Shown here piece by piece: positions 1-5,509 of a stretch of DNA of 6,960 nt (positions within the stretch are counted from its first letter, which is position 1; each line of letters opens with the position of its first letter). Both the position numbers and the translations under genes were made by a program. Origin of the DNA: Clostridiales bacterium (lineage in GTDB: Bacteria; Bacillota; Clostridia; Lachnospirales; Lachnospiraceae); assembly GCA_021204765.1 (NCBI GenBank), contig JAJPYU010000200.1:1-6960 (forward strand). The letters run 5' to 3'. Below the pieces are notes generated by a model. That model made no database searches. It saw nothing but the letters and a program-made list of their open reading frames with translations, and was not told the origin of the DNA.

Positions 1-23
1 ACTTTTATTTTTCATGCGTTTGC

Positions 24-38
24 ATTACAATATGTAAT
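24..38. promoter_or_regulatory. Inverted repeat upstream of PIN gene, candidate operator/promoter
   Basis: ATTACA and TGTAAT form perfect 6-base arms around a 3-base centre (ATA). The repeat lies 13 bases before the ribosome binding site GGAGG (51-55) and overlaps the best -10-like strings here (TACAAT 26-31, TAATAT 35-40). No good -35 is visible, partly because the window starts so close. Toxin-antitoxin operons are commonly autorepressed through such a site, so this may be the operator of the module. That role is inferred from position only. Confidence 0.3.
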
Positions 39-60
39 ATAGATGCGGCGGGAGGTATGT

Positions 61-540
61 ATGAGAAAGCTTAAAGTGTATTTGGACACATCAGTGATCA
101 GTTATCTGCAGCAGGATGATGCACCCGACAGGATGAAGGACACGTTGGATCTCTGGAAGATGTTTGAAGAAGGGGTATACGAGGTGTATTTGTCTAAGGT
201 GACGCTTGATGAAGTGGAACAATGCCCTGAACCAAAAAGGAAATCCCTGTATGATTTTCTTGCAAGGATAGACTATACTACTTTAATTGTAACTGATGAG
301 GTCTTGGATTTGGCACAAAAAATTGTTGATATGGGGATTTTGAGACCCAAGAGTTTTGACGATTGCCAGCATATTGCAGCCGCAGTAGTGAATGATTGCG
401 ATTGTATTATTTCCTGGAATTTTAAGCACATTGTAAATATTAAGACCATCAGGGGAGTCAGAGCCATTACAGATTTGGAGGGATATAGAGACATTGAGAT
501 TCTTAATCCCTCAGTTTTGTTAGAGAGTGAGGAGGACTGA
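61..540 (+). CDS. PIN-domain protein, probable VapC-like toxin (ribonuclease)
   Basis: A 159-aa protein with PIN-domain layout. The N-terminal strand ends in YLDTS (Asp9 as first metal ligand), an acidic residue follows in TLDEVE (Glu51), then FDDCQHIAAA (Asp101, matching the DALHIA-type helix), and a C-terminal DCIISWNFKHI (Asp114, with the SWNFKH stretch typical of this subgroup). PIN domains are Mg/Mn-dependent RNA nucleases, and stand-alone ones of this size are usually toxins of type II toxin-antitoxin pairs. The start at 61 is chosen because GGAGG at 51-55 lies 5 bases upstream; the in-frame ATG at 43 has no such site and would put the SD inside the gene. The stop is followed within 4 bases by the start of a 58-aa gene whose SD lies inside the end of this one, which implies translational coupling. 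The base composition is clearly more AT-rich than the purine genes that follow. The RNA target cannot be told from the sequence. Confidence 0.85.
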   Translation: MRKLKVYLDTSVISYLQQDDAPDRMKDTLDLWKMFEEGVYEVYLSKVTLDEVEQCPEPKRKSLYDFLARIDYTTLIVTDEVLDLAQKIVDMGILRPKSFDDCQHIAAAVVNDCDCIISWNFKHIVNIKTIRGVRAITDLEGYRDIEILNPSVLLESEED

Positions 541-544
541 TTTT

Positions 545-721
545 ATGAGCATTGCATATATAAGCCCGGATTTTACGATTGAAGATATTCATAAGATTCG
601 TGAGAGAAATTATGAGCGGACAAAGGATATGACGAGAGAGGAAAAGCTTGAATATTATAACAGCCGTGGAGTAAATGCTGCTGAGGAGATTAACAGAATC
701 AGACTTTCTCTGAAAAAATAA
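545..721 (+). CDS. Small charged protein, putative antitoxin partner of PIN protein
   Basis: A 58-aa, mostly helical and highly charged protein with the stretch DFTIEDIHKIRERNYERT and then EEKLEYYNSRG. No DNA-binding fold is evident by eye. Small proteins with a similar IHKIRE.NYE.TK pattern are, to my recollection, often encoded next to PIN-domain genes in Firmicutes and cyanobacteria, so an antitoxin role is the best guess; it rests on neighbourhood and size. The ATG at 545 is preceded by GGAGG (531-535) at 9 bases, inside the last codons of the PIN gene. An in-frame GTG at 527 lies before this SD and is rejected. Toxin-first order is less usual than antitoxin-first. The stop is only 40 bases from purD and no terminator lies between. 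Confidence 0.7.
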   Translation: MSIAYISPDFTIEDIHKIRERNYERTKDMTREEKLEYYNSRGVNAAEEINRIRLSLKK

Positions 722-745
722 AATCGTTGTTCTATGAAATGGCAG

Positions 746-752
746 AAGGAGG
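746..752 (+). promoter_or_regulatory. Ribosome binding site of purD
   Basis: A full AAGGAGG lies 9 bases before the ATG at 762 and fixes the purD start. The 40-base gap after the preceding small gene holds no recognisable promoter, PurR-box-like site or riboswitch. Confidence 0.8.
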
Positions 753-761
753 AAAAGTTTT

Positions 762-2036
762 ATGAAGATCTTGATAGTCGGCAGCGGCGGCCGCGAGCAC
801 GCCATAGCCATGAGTGTAGCAAAGAGTGCGAAGGCTGAGAAGATCTACTGCGCCCCGGGCAACGCGGGTATAGGCACCATAGCTGAGTGCGTCCCCATCG
901 GAGCCATGGAGTTTGAGAAGCTGGCGGATTTTGCCGAAGGGCACGCCATCGATCTTACCATCGTAGGCATGGACGATCCCCTTGTGGGAGGCATTGTGGA
1001 TGTATTCGAGGAGCGGGGACTGCGAGTCTTCGGCCCCAGGAAGAATGCGGCTATACTTGAAGGCTCCAAAGCCTTTTCCAAGGATCTGATGAAGAAGTAC
1101 AATATCCCCACGGCGGCCTATGAGAATTTCACCGACCCGGATGCGGCCCTGGCCTATCTTGAGACGGCGAAGATGCCCATAGTCCTTAAGGCTGACGGCC
1201 TGGCGCTGGGAAAGGGCGTCCTTATCTGCAACACATTAGAGGAGGCGAAGGCCGGCGTGCAGCAGATAATGCAGGATAAGAAGTTCGGCTCCGCCGGGGA
1301 TGAGATGGTCATCGAGGAGTTCATGACAGGCCGTGAGGTGTCCGTCCTCTCCTTCGTGGACGGCAGGACGGTGAAGATCATGTCCTCGGCCCAGGATCAC
1401 AAGAGAGCGCAGGACGGAGATCAGGGTCTTAATACCGGAGGCATGGGGACATTTTCACCCAGCCCTTTCTACACTGAGGAAGTGAATGATTTCTGCCAGA
1501 AATATATTTTCCAGCCTACAGTTGACGCCATGGCAGCGGAGGGCAGGACATTTAAGGGAGTCATCTTCTTCGGACTGATGATCACTGAGGACGGTCCGAA
1601 GGTGCTGGAATACAACGCCCGCTTTGGCGACCCGGAGGCCCAGGTGGTGCTGCCCCGGATGAAAAACGATATTATCGACGTCATGGAGGCCTGCATTGAC
1701 GGCACTTTGGATCAGATTAATCTGGAATTTGAGGACAACGCGGCGGTATGCGTGGTCCTGGCCAGTGACGGCTATCCCGTCTCCTACGAGAAGGGCAAAG
1801 AGATCAGAGGTCTTTCGAATTTCGATGACAGGGACGGATATTACTGCTTCCATGCCGGAACGAAGCTGGGAGAGGATGGGAAGTTCCTCACAAATGGCGG
1901 CCGGGTCCTGGGGGTCACCGCCAAGGGAGCCACATTAAAAGAGGCCAGGGCCAACGCCTATGCGGCCACCGAGTGGATAGATTTCGACAACAAGTACATG
2001 CGCCACGATATAGGGAGAGCCATCGATGAAGCCTGA
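762..2036 (+). CDS. purD: Phosphoribosylamine--glycine ligase (GAR synthetase)
   Basis: A 424-aa cytoplasmic ATP-grasp enzyme, full length for PurD. It joins glycine to 5-phosphoribosylamine with ATP to make glycinamide ribonucleotide, the second step of de novo purine synthesis. In order: N-domain glycine-rich loop GSGGREHA (7-14), ATP-grasp nucleotide-binding stretch KADGLALGKGV (143-153), EEFMTGREVSVLSF (185-198), the PurD hallmark DHKRAQDGDQGLNTGGMG (212-229), the metal- and substrate-binding signature RFGDPEAQ (287-294), and the C-domain NGGRVLGVTA (378-387). Residues 68-77 read VGMDDPLVGG where most PurD proteins I recall have VGPEXPLVXG, a small lineage-type variation. No purH, purN or purF is seen upstream; the toxin-antitoxin-like pair stands there instead. 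The gene overlaps the following HAD gene by 11 bases, so the two are almost certainly one transcript. Confidence 0.98.
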   Translation: MKILIVGSGGREHAIAMSVAKSAKAEKIYCAPGNAGIGTIAECVPIGAMEFEKLADFAEGHAIDLTIVGMDDPLVGGIVDVFEERGLRVFGPRKNAAILEGSKAFSKDLMKKYNIPTAAYENFTDPDAALAYLETAKMPIVLKADGLALGKGVLICNTLEEAKAGVQQIMQDKKFGSAGDEMVIEEFMTGREVSVLSFVDGRTVKIMSSAQDHKRAQDGDQGLNTGGMGTFSPSPFYTEEVNDFCQKYIFQPTVDAMAAEGRTFKGVIFFGLMITEDGPKVLEYNARFGDPEAQVVLPRMKNDIIDVMEACIDGTLDQINLEFEDNAAVCVVLASDGYPVSYEKGKEIRGLSNFDDRDGYYCFHAGTKLGEDGKFLTNGGRVLGVTAKGATLKEARANAYAATEWIDFDNKYMRHDIGRAIDEA

Positions 2037-2673
2037 AAAGAAAGCTGTAATATTTGACATGGACGGGACTCTCTGGGATGCACTGGATAATATCGTCATC
2101 TCCTGGAATGAGAGCCTCTCAAAGCAGGGAATAGAAGACGTAAATGTAAAAAGGGAGGACATGGCGAACCTGGTGGGAAAGACCATGGACAAGTTCGCCG
2201 AGTTCTACTTCCCGGATATGCCGCGTGAGAAGGGATTGGAGATCCTGGCCGTAATGGAGCAGTATGAGAATGATTATCTCCGGGAGAACGGAGGCGGCCT
2301 TTTGGGAGACGTGGCGGATGTCTTCGAGGATCTCCACGAGATGGGCTACATGGTGGGTATAGTCACCAACGCCCAGGCCGGTTACGCCGAGGCCTTCATG
2401 GATCACTTTGGCCTCCGGGGGCAAGTGGATGATTTCATCAATTACGGTGACAACCTCCACGGTAAGGCGGATAATATAAAGCTCATGATTGAACGCAATG
2501 GCATCGGCCAGTGCTGGTACGTGGGCGACACCACCGGAGATTACGAGGCCTGTCAGGAAGCGGAGGTTCCATTTATCTACGCTGCCTACGGCTTCGGGGA
2601 GGTGGATGCGCCAGTTCTCCGCATCAACTGCCTGGAGGAGATAGTGGAGCTGCTGGATACAGACGATAAGTAA
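2026..2673 (+). CDS. HAD-superfamily hydrolase, phosphoglycolate-phosphatase-like (subfamily IA)
   Basis: A 215-aa haloacid dehalogenase-type phosphatase with all four motifs: motif I DMDGT (Asp11 nucleophile, Asp13 acid/base), motif II IVTNA (Thr114/Asn115), motif III Lys147 in HGKADN, motif IV GDTTGDYEA (Asp168 and Asp172 for Mg). The helical insert between motifs I and II (about residues 18-90) is the C1-type cap of subfamily IA, which includes phosphoglycolate phosphatase, beta-phosphoglucomutase and 5'-nucleotidase-like enzymes; the true substrate cannot be read from the motifs. The start lies inside the last codons of purD, with GGGAGA at 2013-2018 as ribosome binding site, 7 bases away. 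This tight coupling suggests a helper role in purine or phosphoribosyl metabolism, perhaps clearing a damaged or surplus phosphorylated intermediate; that is inference. An intrinsic terminator follows directly. Confidence 0.93.
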   Translation: MKPEKKAVIFDMDGTLWDALDNIVISWNESLSKQGIEDVNVKREDMANLVGKTMDKFAEFYFPDMPREKGLEILAVMEQYENDYLRENGGGLLGDVADVFEDLHEMGYMVGIVTNAQAGYAEAFMDHFGLRGQVDDFINYGDNLHGKADNIKLMIERNGIGQCWYVGDTTGDYEACQEAEVPFIYAAYGFGEVDAPVLRINCLEEIVELLDTDDK

Positions 2674-2679
2674 TAAAAT

Positions 2680-2724
2680 GGCCTGCGATTTACTCTTTGG
2701 CAGCTCGCAGGCCCATTTATTTTT
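2680..2724 (+). terminator. Intrinsic terminator of the purD-HAD operon
   Basis: A perfect 9-bp stem, GGCCTGCGA (2680-2688) with TCGCAGGCC (2705-2713), a 16-base loop, and a T-rich tail at 2716-2724. It begins 6 bases after the HAD stop codon. Confidence 0.88.
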
Positions 2725-2756
2725 GCAGCAAAGTGATAATAAATATCATAATTTAT

Positions 2757-2788
2757 TTATAGCAAAATCAGCCGGACTGGTGTATACT
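2757..2788 (+). promoter_or_regulatory. Possible promoter of the small cysteine-rich gene
   Basis: TATACT (2783-2788) is a fair -10 box about 46 bases before the ATG at 2835. The matching -35 is poor: TTATAG at 2757-2762 with a long 20-base spacer is the best candidate. A promoter is expected because a terminator closes the operon upstream. Confidence 0.35.
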
Positions 2789-2834
2789 TAGCTGGAAACA
2801 TTGGGGAAGCAAAGTTTGGAAAGGAGATTTACAC

Positions 2835-3044
2835 ATGGCAGATTACATTCCTGAGGACTGCACGCATGACTGCAGCAGCTGTGCCGCAGCTGCGGGTTGC
2901 GACAGCGTAGAGGGCGAGCGCCCCATGAGCTTTTTTGACAGGCTCGAGGCCGCCTCGGAGCATTTCGAGAAGATGGGGGAGGAGAATTTCATAAACATGC
3001 TCAACGAAGCAGTAGCGGCCTTAGAGGCCGAGGAAGAAGAGTAA
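2835..3044 (+). CDS. Small acidic protein with N-terminal CX3CX2CX5C motif
   Basis: A 69-aa protein of no family I can name with certainty. The N-terminus carries Cys9, Cys13, Cys16 and Cys22 (CTHDCSSCAAAAGC), with the CX3CX2C spacing of radical SAM clusters. It also resembles the short cysteine lead (CNHNCSSC-type) that I recall from N-termini of some clostridial Mrp/NBP35-type Fe-S carrier ATPases. The rest (about 28-69) is predicted helical, with SFFDRLEAASEHFEKMGEENF, and ends in a very acidic tail EAEEEE. There is no signal peptide or membrane segment. The start is set by AAAGGAG (2820-2826), 8 bases upstream. It appears monocistronic, between a terminator and a convergent TetR gene. Metal or Fe-S binding is plausible from the cysteines. 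A peptide-precursor role for the downstream radical SAM enzymes is less likely, since the cysteines are N-terminal and the gene lies apart. Confidence 0.78.
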   Translation: MADYIPEDCTHDCSSCAAAAGCDSVEGERPMSFFDRLEAASEHFEKMGEENFINMLNEAVAALEAEEEE

Positions 3045-3084
3045 GTAAGGGGCCTGCTAAGCAGGCCCCTTACTTACTCTTCTT
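3034..3084. terminator. Bidirectional terminator, 24-bp perfect inverted repeat
   Basis: Arms 3034-3057 and 3061-3084 are perfectly complementary around a TAA triloop. The central 11 bp (AAGGGGCCTGC and its complement) are GC-rich and are followed on both strands by a pyrimidine-rich stretch (ACTTACTCTTCTT) rather than a pure U tract. The repeat contains the stop codon of the small cysteine gene (3042-3044) and reaches into that of the convergent TetR gene (3083-3085, minus strand). It probably ends transcription from both sides. Confidence 0.85.
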
Positions 3085-3682
3085 ACAGGTCTACCAGCGC
3101 CGGCTGGGGCTCCTGGATTATCTCCTCCTCCGTCCCGGCCTGGACGCTCGAAAGATAGTGCAGCCCTTCCCTGGAGATGCCCATGAGTATGCGGCCCACC
3201 TCCTCGATGCCCAGCTCGTAGTCGCTGCAGATCCAGTTCTCCATGACGCCTATGACTCCGGAGGACATGTAGGCGTAGAAGTAGTCCAAAAGCTCCGGTG
3301 AGGCTTTGGGGTACATCCGTTTCCACAGCTTCATGCTGTTCTCATATCCCAGATATATCAGCTGTCTCACAAAAGAGGAGTCCCCGTGGGGTCCCATGAG
3401 GACCTGGCAGAGATCCCTGTTCTCATCCACCAGTTTAAGCAGATCATCAAACCAGTTCTCCTTGCTCAAGGTAAAGACCACATTTTCAAAGAGCTCGTTC
3501 TGTATTGAGGTCAACAGGGCGTAGACATCCTCGTAGTAGGAGTAGAAGGTGCTCCTGTTGATGTCCGCCGCCTTGCAGATGTCGGTGACGGTAATTTTAT
3601 TGATAGGCTTGTCCTGCATCAGGTCAAAGAGAGCCTGACGGATGACGGATTTCGTGTATTTTGTCCTGCGGTCGGTAGCCAT
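3083..3682 (-). CDS. TetR/AcrR-family transcriptional regulator
   Basis: A 199-aa regulator of normal TetR length. The N-terminal DNA-binding domain covers about residues 8-55: the helix-turn-helix reads KITVTDICKAADINRSTFY (29-47), followed by the family-typical SYYEDVYALLTSI. The C-terminal ligand domain is helical and contains YAYMSSGVIGVMENWICSD (137-154), a pattern like the TetR_C domain found in DhaS-type regulators. The start is well set: on the minus strand AAGGAGG (3689-3695) lies 6 bases before the ATG. It is transcribed divergently from the two radical SAM genes across an AT-rich region, the classical arrangement for a TetR repressor that controls itself and its divergent neighbours. 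The ligand is unknown. It converges with the small cysteine gene upstream and shares its terminator. Confidence 0.94.
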   Translation of the reverse strand: MATDRRTKYTKSVIRQALFDLMQDKPINKITVTDICKAADINRSTFYSYYEDVYALLTSIQNELFENVVFTLSKENWFDDLLKLVDENRDLCQVLMGPHGDSSFVRQLIYLGYENSMKLWKRMYPKASPELLDYFYAYMSSGVIGVMENWICSDYELGIEEVGRILMGISREGLHYLSSVQAGTEEEIIQEPQPALVDL

Positions 3683-3832
3683 TTTGTGCCTCCTTATCTA
3701 AGCCGTCGGGCCTGTTACTGCAGCGGAAAAAACTCCGTGGTTAAGACCCGGACAATGGCAGTTATCTTTGTCGCTTCTCCTACAATTTTTTTTCGTATGT
3801 CGGATAAATTACATTCATAAAAAAATTGATGG

Positions 3833-3860
3833 TTGATTAAGTTCTGGTAGTAATTATAAT
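3833..3860 (+). promoter_or_regulatory. Promoter candidate for the radical SAM operon
   Basis: TTGATT (3833-3838) and a perfect TATAAT (3855-3860) are separated by 16 bases, a good sigma-A-type match. The predicted start point, near 3867, falls in the left arm of the 12-nt inverted repeat at 3865-3876. A second TATAAT at 4044-4049, closer to the gene, lacks a convincing -35. Confidence 0.5.
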
Positions 3861-3881
3861 ATACATCAGTTGAAAATGCAA
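3853..3881 (-). promoter_or_regulatory. Promoter candidate for the TetR gene
   Basis: On the minus strand TTGCAT (3881-3876) and TATAAT (3858-3853) are spaced by 17 bases. It overlaps the plus-strand promoter almost completely, so one bound repressor could block both directions. The leader to the TetR start would be about 160 bases. Confidence 0.4.
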
Positions 3882-4077
3882 CATGTGTTGGAGAAAAAAC
3901 ATCTGGACAATCTTTAACACGTTTCGGAAAACCAATACAATGTTAGTTTTCAACGGATAGTTATTTTTTAACAAATAGTTGGTTTAAGCGTATATCGGAC
4001 AGCCAATTATGTCGAACTGCTCTACGAGCCGGGAGACTTTCCATATAATTTCTTGAATGCGAAAGGAGAGAGATACC

Positions 4078-5478
4078 GTGGCTAGTTTATCACACACCAT
4101 GCAGAGAAAAGCTTTCAGCACCGCCATTGACGTGGCTCTTCGAAGGCTGAACAAGGACCGGCAGAAAGGCCTGCTCCAGATCGTTGACCTGGCCCAGAGA
4201 TTCATGGGCGACAATTTCAAGGCTGAGGCATATGAGAACGCCCGCAGGATGATCGAGGATCCTGACAGCAAGTGGATGAAATTCGTCAACCGCATGCTGG
4301 ATGAGCTGGATCCCCATGTGGCGAAGATGACAGCGCTCAATCTGGGATTCGAGGCTGCTTTTTACGGCACAAAAGTAATAAGGGAGAAGAGAAAGGAGTA
4401 CGATTGCAATATCCCCTGGCTGATCCTTATGGATCCCACCAGCGCCTGCAATCTGCACTGCACCGGATGCTGGGCCGCCGAGTACGGCCACAAGCTGAAC
4501 CTCACTTACGATGAGATGGATTCCATCATCACCCAGGGCAAGGAGCTGGGAGTGTATTTCTACATGTTTACCGGCGGTGAGCCCTTAGTCAGAAAGAAAG
4601 ATTTACTTAAGCTTGCGAAAAAGCATAACGACTGTGAGTTCCACAGCTTTACCAATGGTACCCTGATCGATGAGGAGTTCTGTGAGGAGTGCCGGAAGCT
4701 TGGAAACTTCTCATTCTCACTTTCCCTGGAAGGATTTGAGGACGCCAACGACGGACGCCGCGGCGAGGGCATTTTCCAGAAAGTCCTTGACGCCATGGAT
4801 CTGATGAGGAAATATGGACTTTTCTTCGGCACATCTGTCTGCTACACCAGGGCGAATATGGACGCCGTCACCTCAGATGCTTTCTATGATCTGATGATAG
4901 AGCATGGCTGCCGCTACGCCTGGTATTTCCACTATATGCCTGTGGGGAATGAGGCCGACGTGGAGCTGATGCCCACTATGGAGCAGCGGGAGTACATCCA
5001 CAACCGTATCCGCGAGGTCAGGGGCTTTGAGGGCGGCAAGGAGATCATGCTCCTTGACTTCCAGAATGACGGCGAGTTCGTGGGAGGCTGCATTGCCGGC
5101 GGACGGAATTATTTCCATATAAATGCCAACGGCGACGCCGAGCCCTGCGTGTTCATCCATTATTCCGGCGCGAATATCCGCACGAACACCCTGCTGGAAT
5201 GCCTGCAGCAGCCACTTTTTAAGGCTTACCGTGACAACCAGCCTTTCAATAATAATCACCTTCGTCCCTGCCCCATGCTGGAGAATCCTGAGAAGCTCAA
5301 AGCCATGGTGGAGGAGACCGGAGCCCACTCCACAGATCTCCAGTCCCCGGAGAGCGTGGAGCATCTGACCGCGAAATGCGAGCCCTATGCAGCAGAGTGG
5401 GCGCCTCACGCCGAGGAGCTCTGGAAGGGGAAACACTTCGTGAAGAAGGGTTATACCAATTATAAAGATACCATTTAA
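4078..5478 (+). CDS. Radical SAM enzyme with C-terminal SPASM/twitch-like cysteine domain (copy 1)
   Basis: A 466-aa, probably cytoplasmic enzyme. Residues 1-110 form a helical N-domain of unknown role. The radical SAM core begins with ILMDPTSACNLHCTGCW, where Cys124, Cys128 and Cys131 (CX3CX2C) bind the [4Fe-4S] cluster; TGGEP (165-169) contacts SAM; SLSLEG (214-219) and GTSVCYTRAN (251-260) are later barrel strands. After the barrel, FVGGCIAGG (334-342), INANGDAEPC (348-357), Cys375 and RPCP (396-399) resemble half a SPASM domain, so Cys338, 357, 375 and 398 may hold one auxiliary cluster. Such enzymes cleave SAM to a 5'-deoxyadenosyl radical and activate C-H bonds; the substrate is unknown. 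The start is the GTG at 4078: GAAAGGAG (4061-4068) lies 9 bases upstream, while the ATG at 4057 precedes this SD, and the paralogue aligns exactly from this GTG. A paralogue follows after 31 bases. Confidence 0.93.
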   Translation: MASLSHTMQRKAFSTAIDVALRRLNKDRQKGLLQIVDLAQRFMGDNFKAEAYENARRMIEDPDSKWMKFVNRMLDELDPHVAKMTALNLGFEAAFYGTKVIREKRKEYDCNIPWLILMDPTSACNLHCTGCWAAEYGHKLNLTYDEMDSIITQGKELGVYFYMFTGGEPLVRKKDLLKLAKKHNDCEFHSFTNGTLIDEEFCEECRKLGNFSFSLSLEGFEDANDGRRGEGIFQKVLDAMDLMRKYGLFFGTSVCYTRANMDAVTSDAFYDLMIEHGCRYAWYFHYMPVGNEADVELMPTMEQREYIHNRIREVRGFEGGKEIMLLDFQNDGEFVGGCIAGGRNYFHINANGDAEPCVFIHYSGANIRTNTLLECLQQPLFKAYRDNQPFNNNHLRPCPMLENPEKLKAMVEETGAHSTDLQSPESVEHLTAKCEPYAAEWAPHAEELWKGKHFVKKGYTNYKDTI

Positions 5479-5495
5479 TCATAGCAACATACTTT

Positions 5496-5501
5496 AGGAG
5501 G
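5496..5501 (+). promoter_or_regulatory. Ribosome binding site of second radical SAM gene
   Basis: A strong AGGAGG with 8 bases to the ATG at 5510. The 31-base gap after copy 1 contains neither promoter nor terminator, so the two genes share one transcript while copy 2 has its own strong translation signal. Confidence 0.75.
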
Positions 5502-5509
5502 AGAGAGAA

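Larger units (their letters stand above)
3696..4077. promoter_or_regulatory. AT-rich divergent control region between TetR and radical SAM operon
   Basis: About 380 bases without a credible gene. It holds two overlapping divergent promoter candidates (around 3833-3881), a widely spaced inverted repeat ATCAGTTGAAAA (3865-3876) / TTTTCAACGGAT (3947-3958) with 11 of 12 positions matching, a short inverted repeat CAACA-TG-TGTTG (3879-3890), a small dyad GTTT-CGGA-AAAC (3921-3932) and a short GCTC/GAGC hairpin (4019-4029). TetR proteins bind dyads, so any of these could be the operator. If transcription starts near 3867 the radical SAM mRNA has a leader of about 210 bases. I recognise no known riboswitch in it. 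Confidence 0.6.

Noticed and set aside
43..60. Upstream ATG start for the PIN protein
   Set aside because: GGAGG (51-55) lies after it and serves the ATG at 61, and the PIN fold begins right after residue 1 of the shorter form.
722..761. Purine riboswitch or PurR operator before purD
   Set aside because: Only 40 bases are available and no aptamer-like fold or PurR-box-like sequence is visible.
2835..3044. Cysteine-rich 69-aa protein as the peptide substrate of the radical SAM enzymes
   Set aside because: The cysteines are at the N-terminus, the C-terminus is a plain acidic tail, and the gene has its own transcription unit separated by the TetR gene. It cannot be fully excluded.
4009..4056. 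A 15-codon frame (MSNCSTSRETFHIIS) directly before the first radical SAM gene, as a RiPP precursor peptide
   Set aside because: No ribosome binding site precedes its ATG, it is shorter than usual precursors, and it shows no leader/core pattern. It is only mentioned as a possible leader feature.
4057..4077. Upstream ATG start for the first radical SAM protein (7 extra residues)
   Set aside because: It lies before the Shine-Dalgarno sequence (4061-4068), and the paralogue's start aligns with the GTG at 4078.
4873..5436. Long open frame (187 codons) on the minus strand opposite the first radical SAM gene
   Set aside because: The plus strand encodes a clear conserved enzyme here, a similar antisense frame occurs opposite copy 2, and the frame has no recognisable domain. 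It is a by-product of GC-rich codon use.
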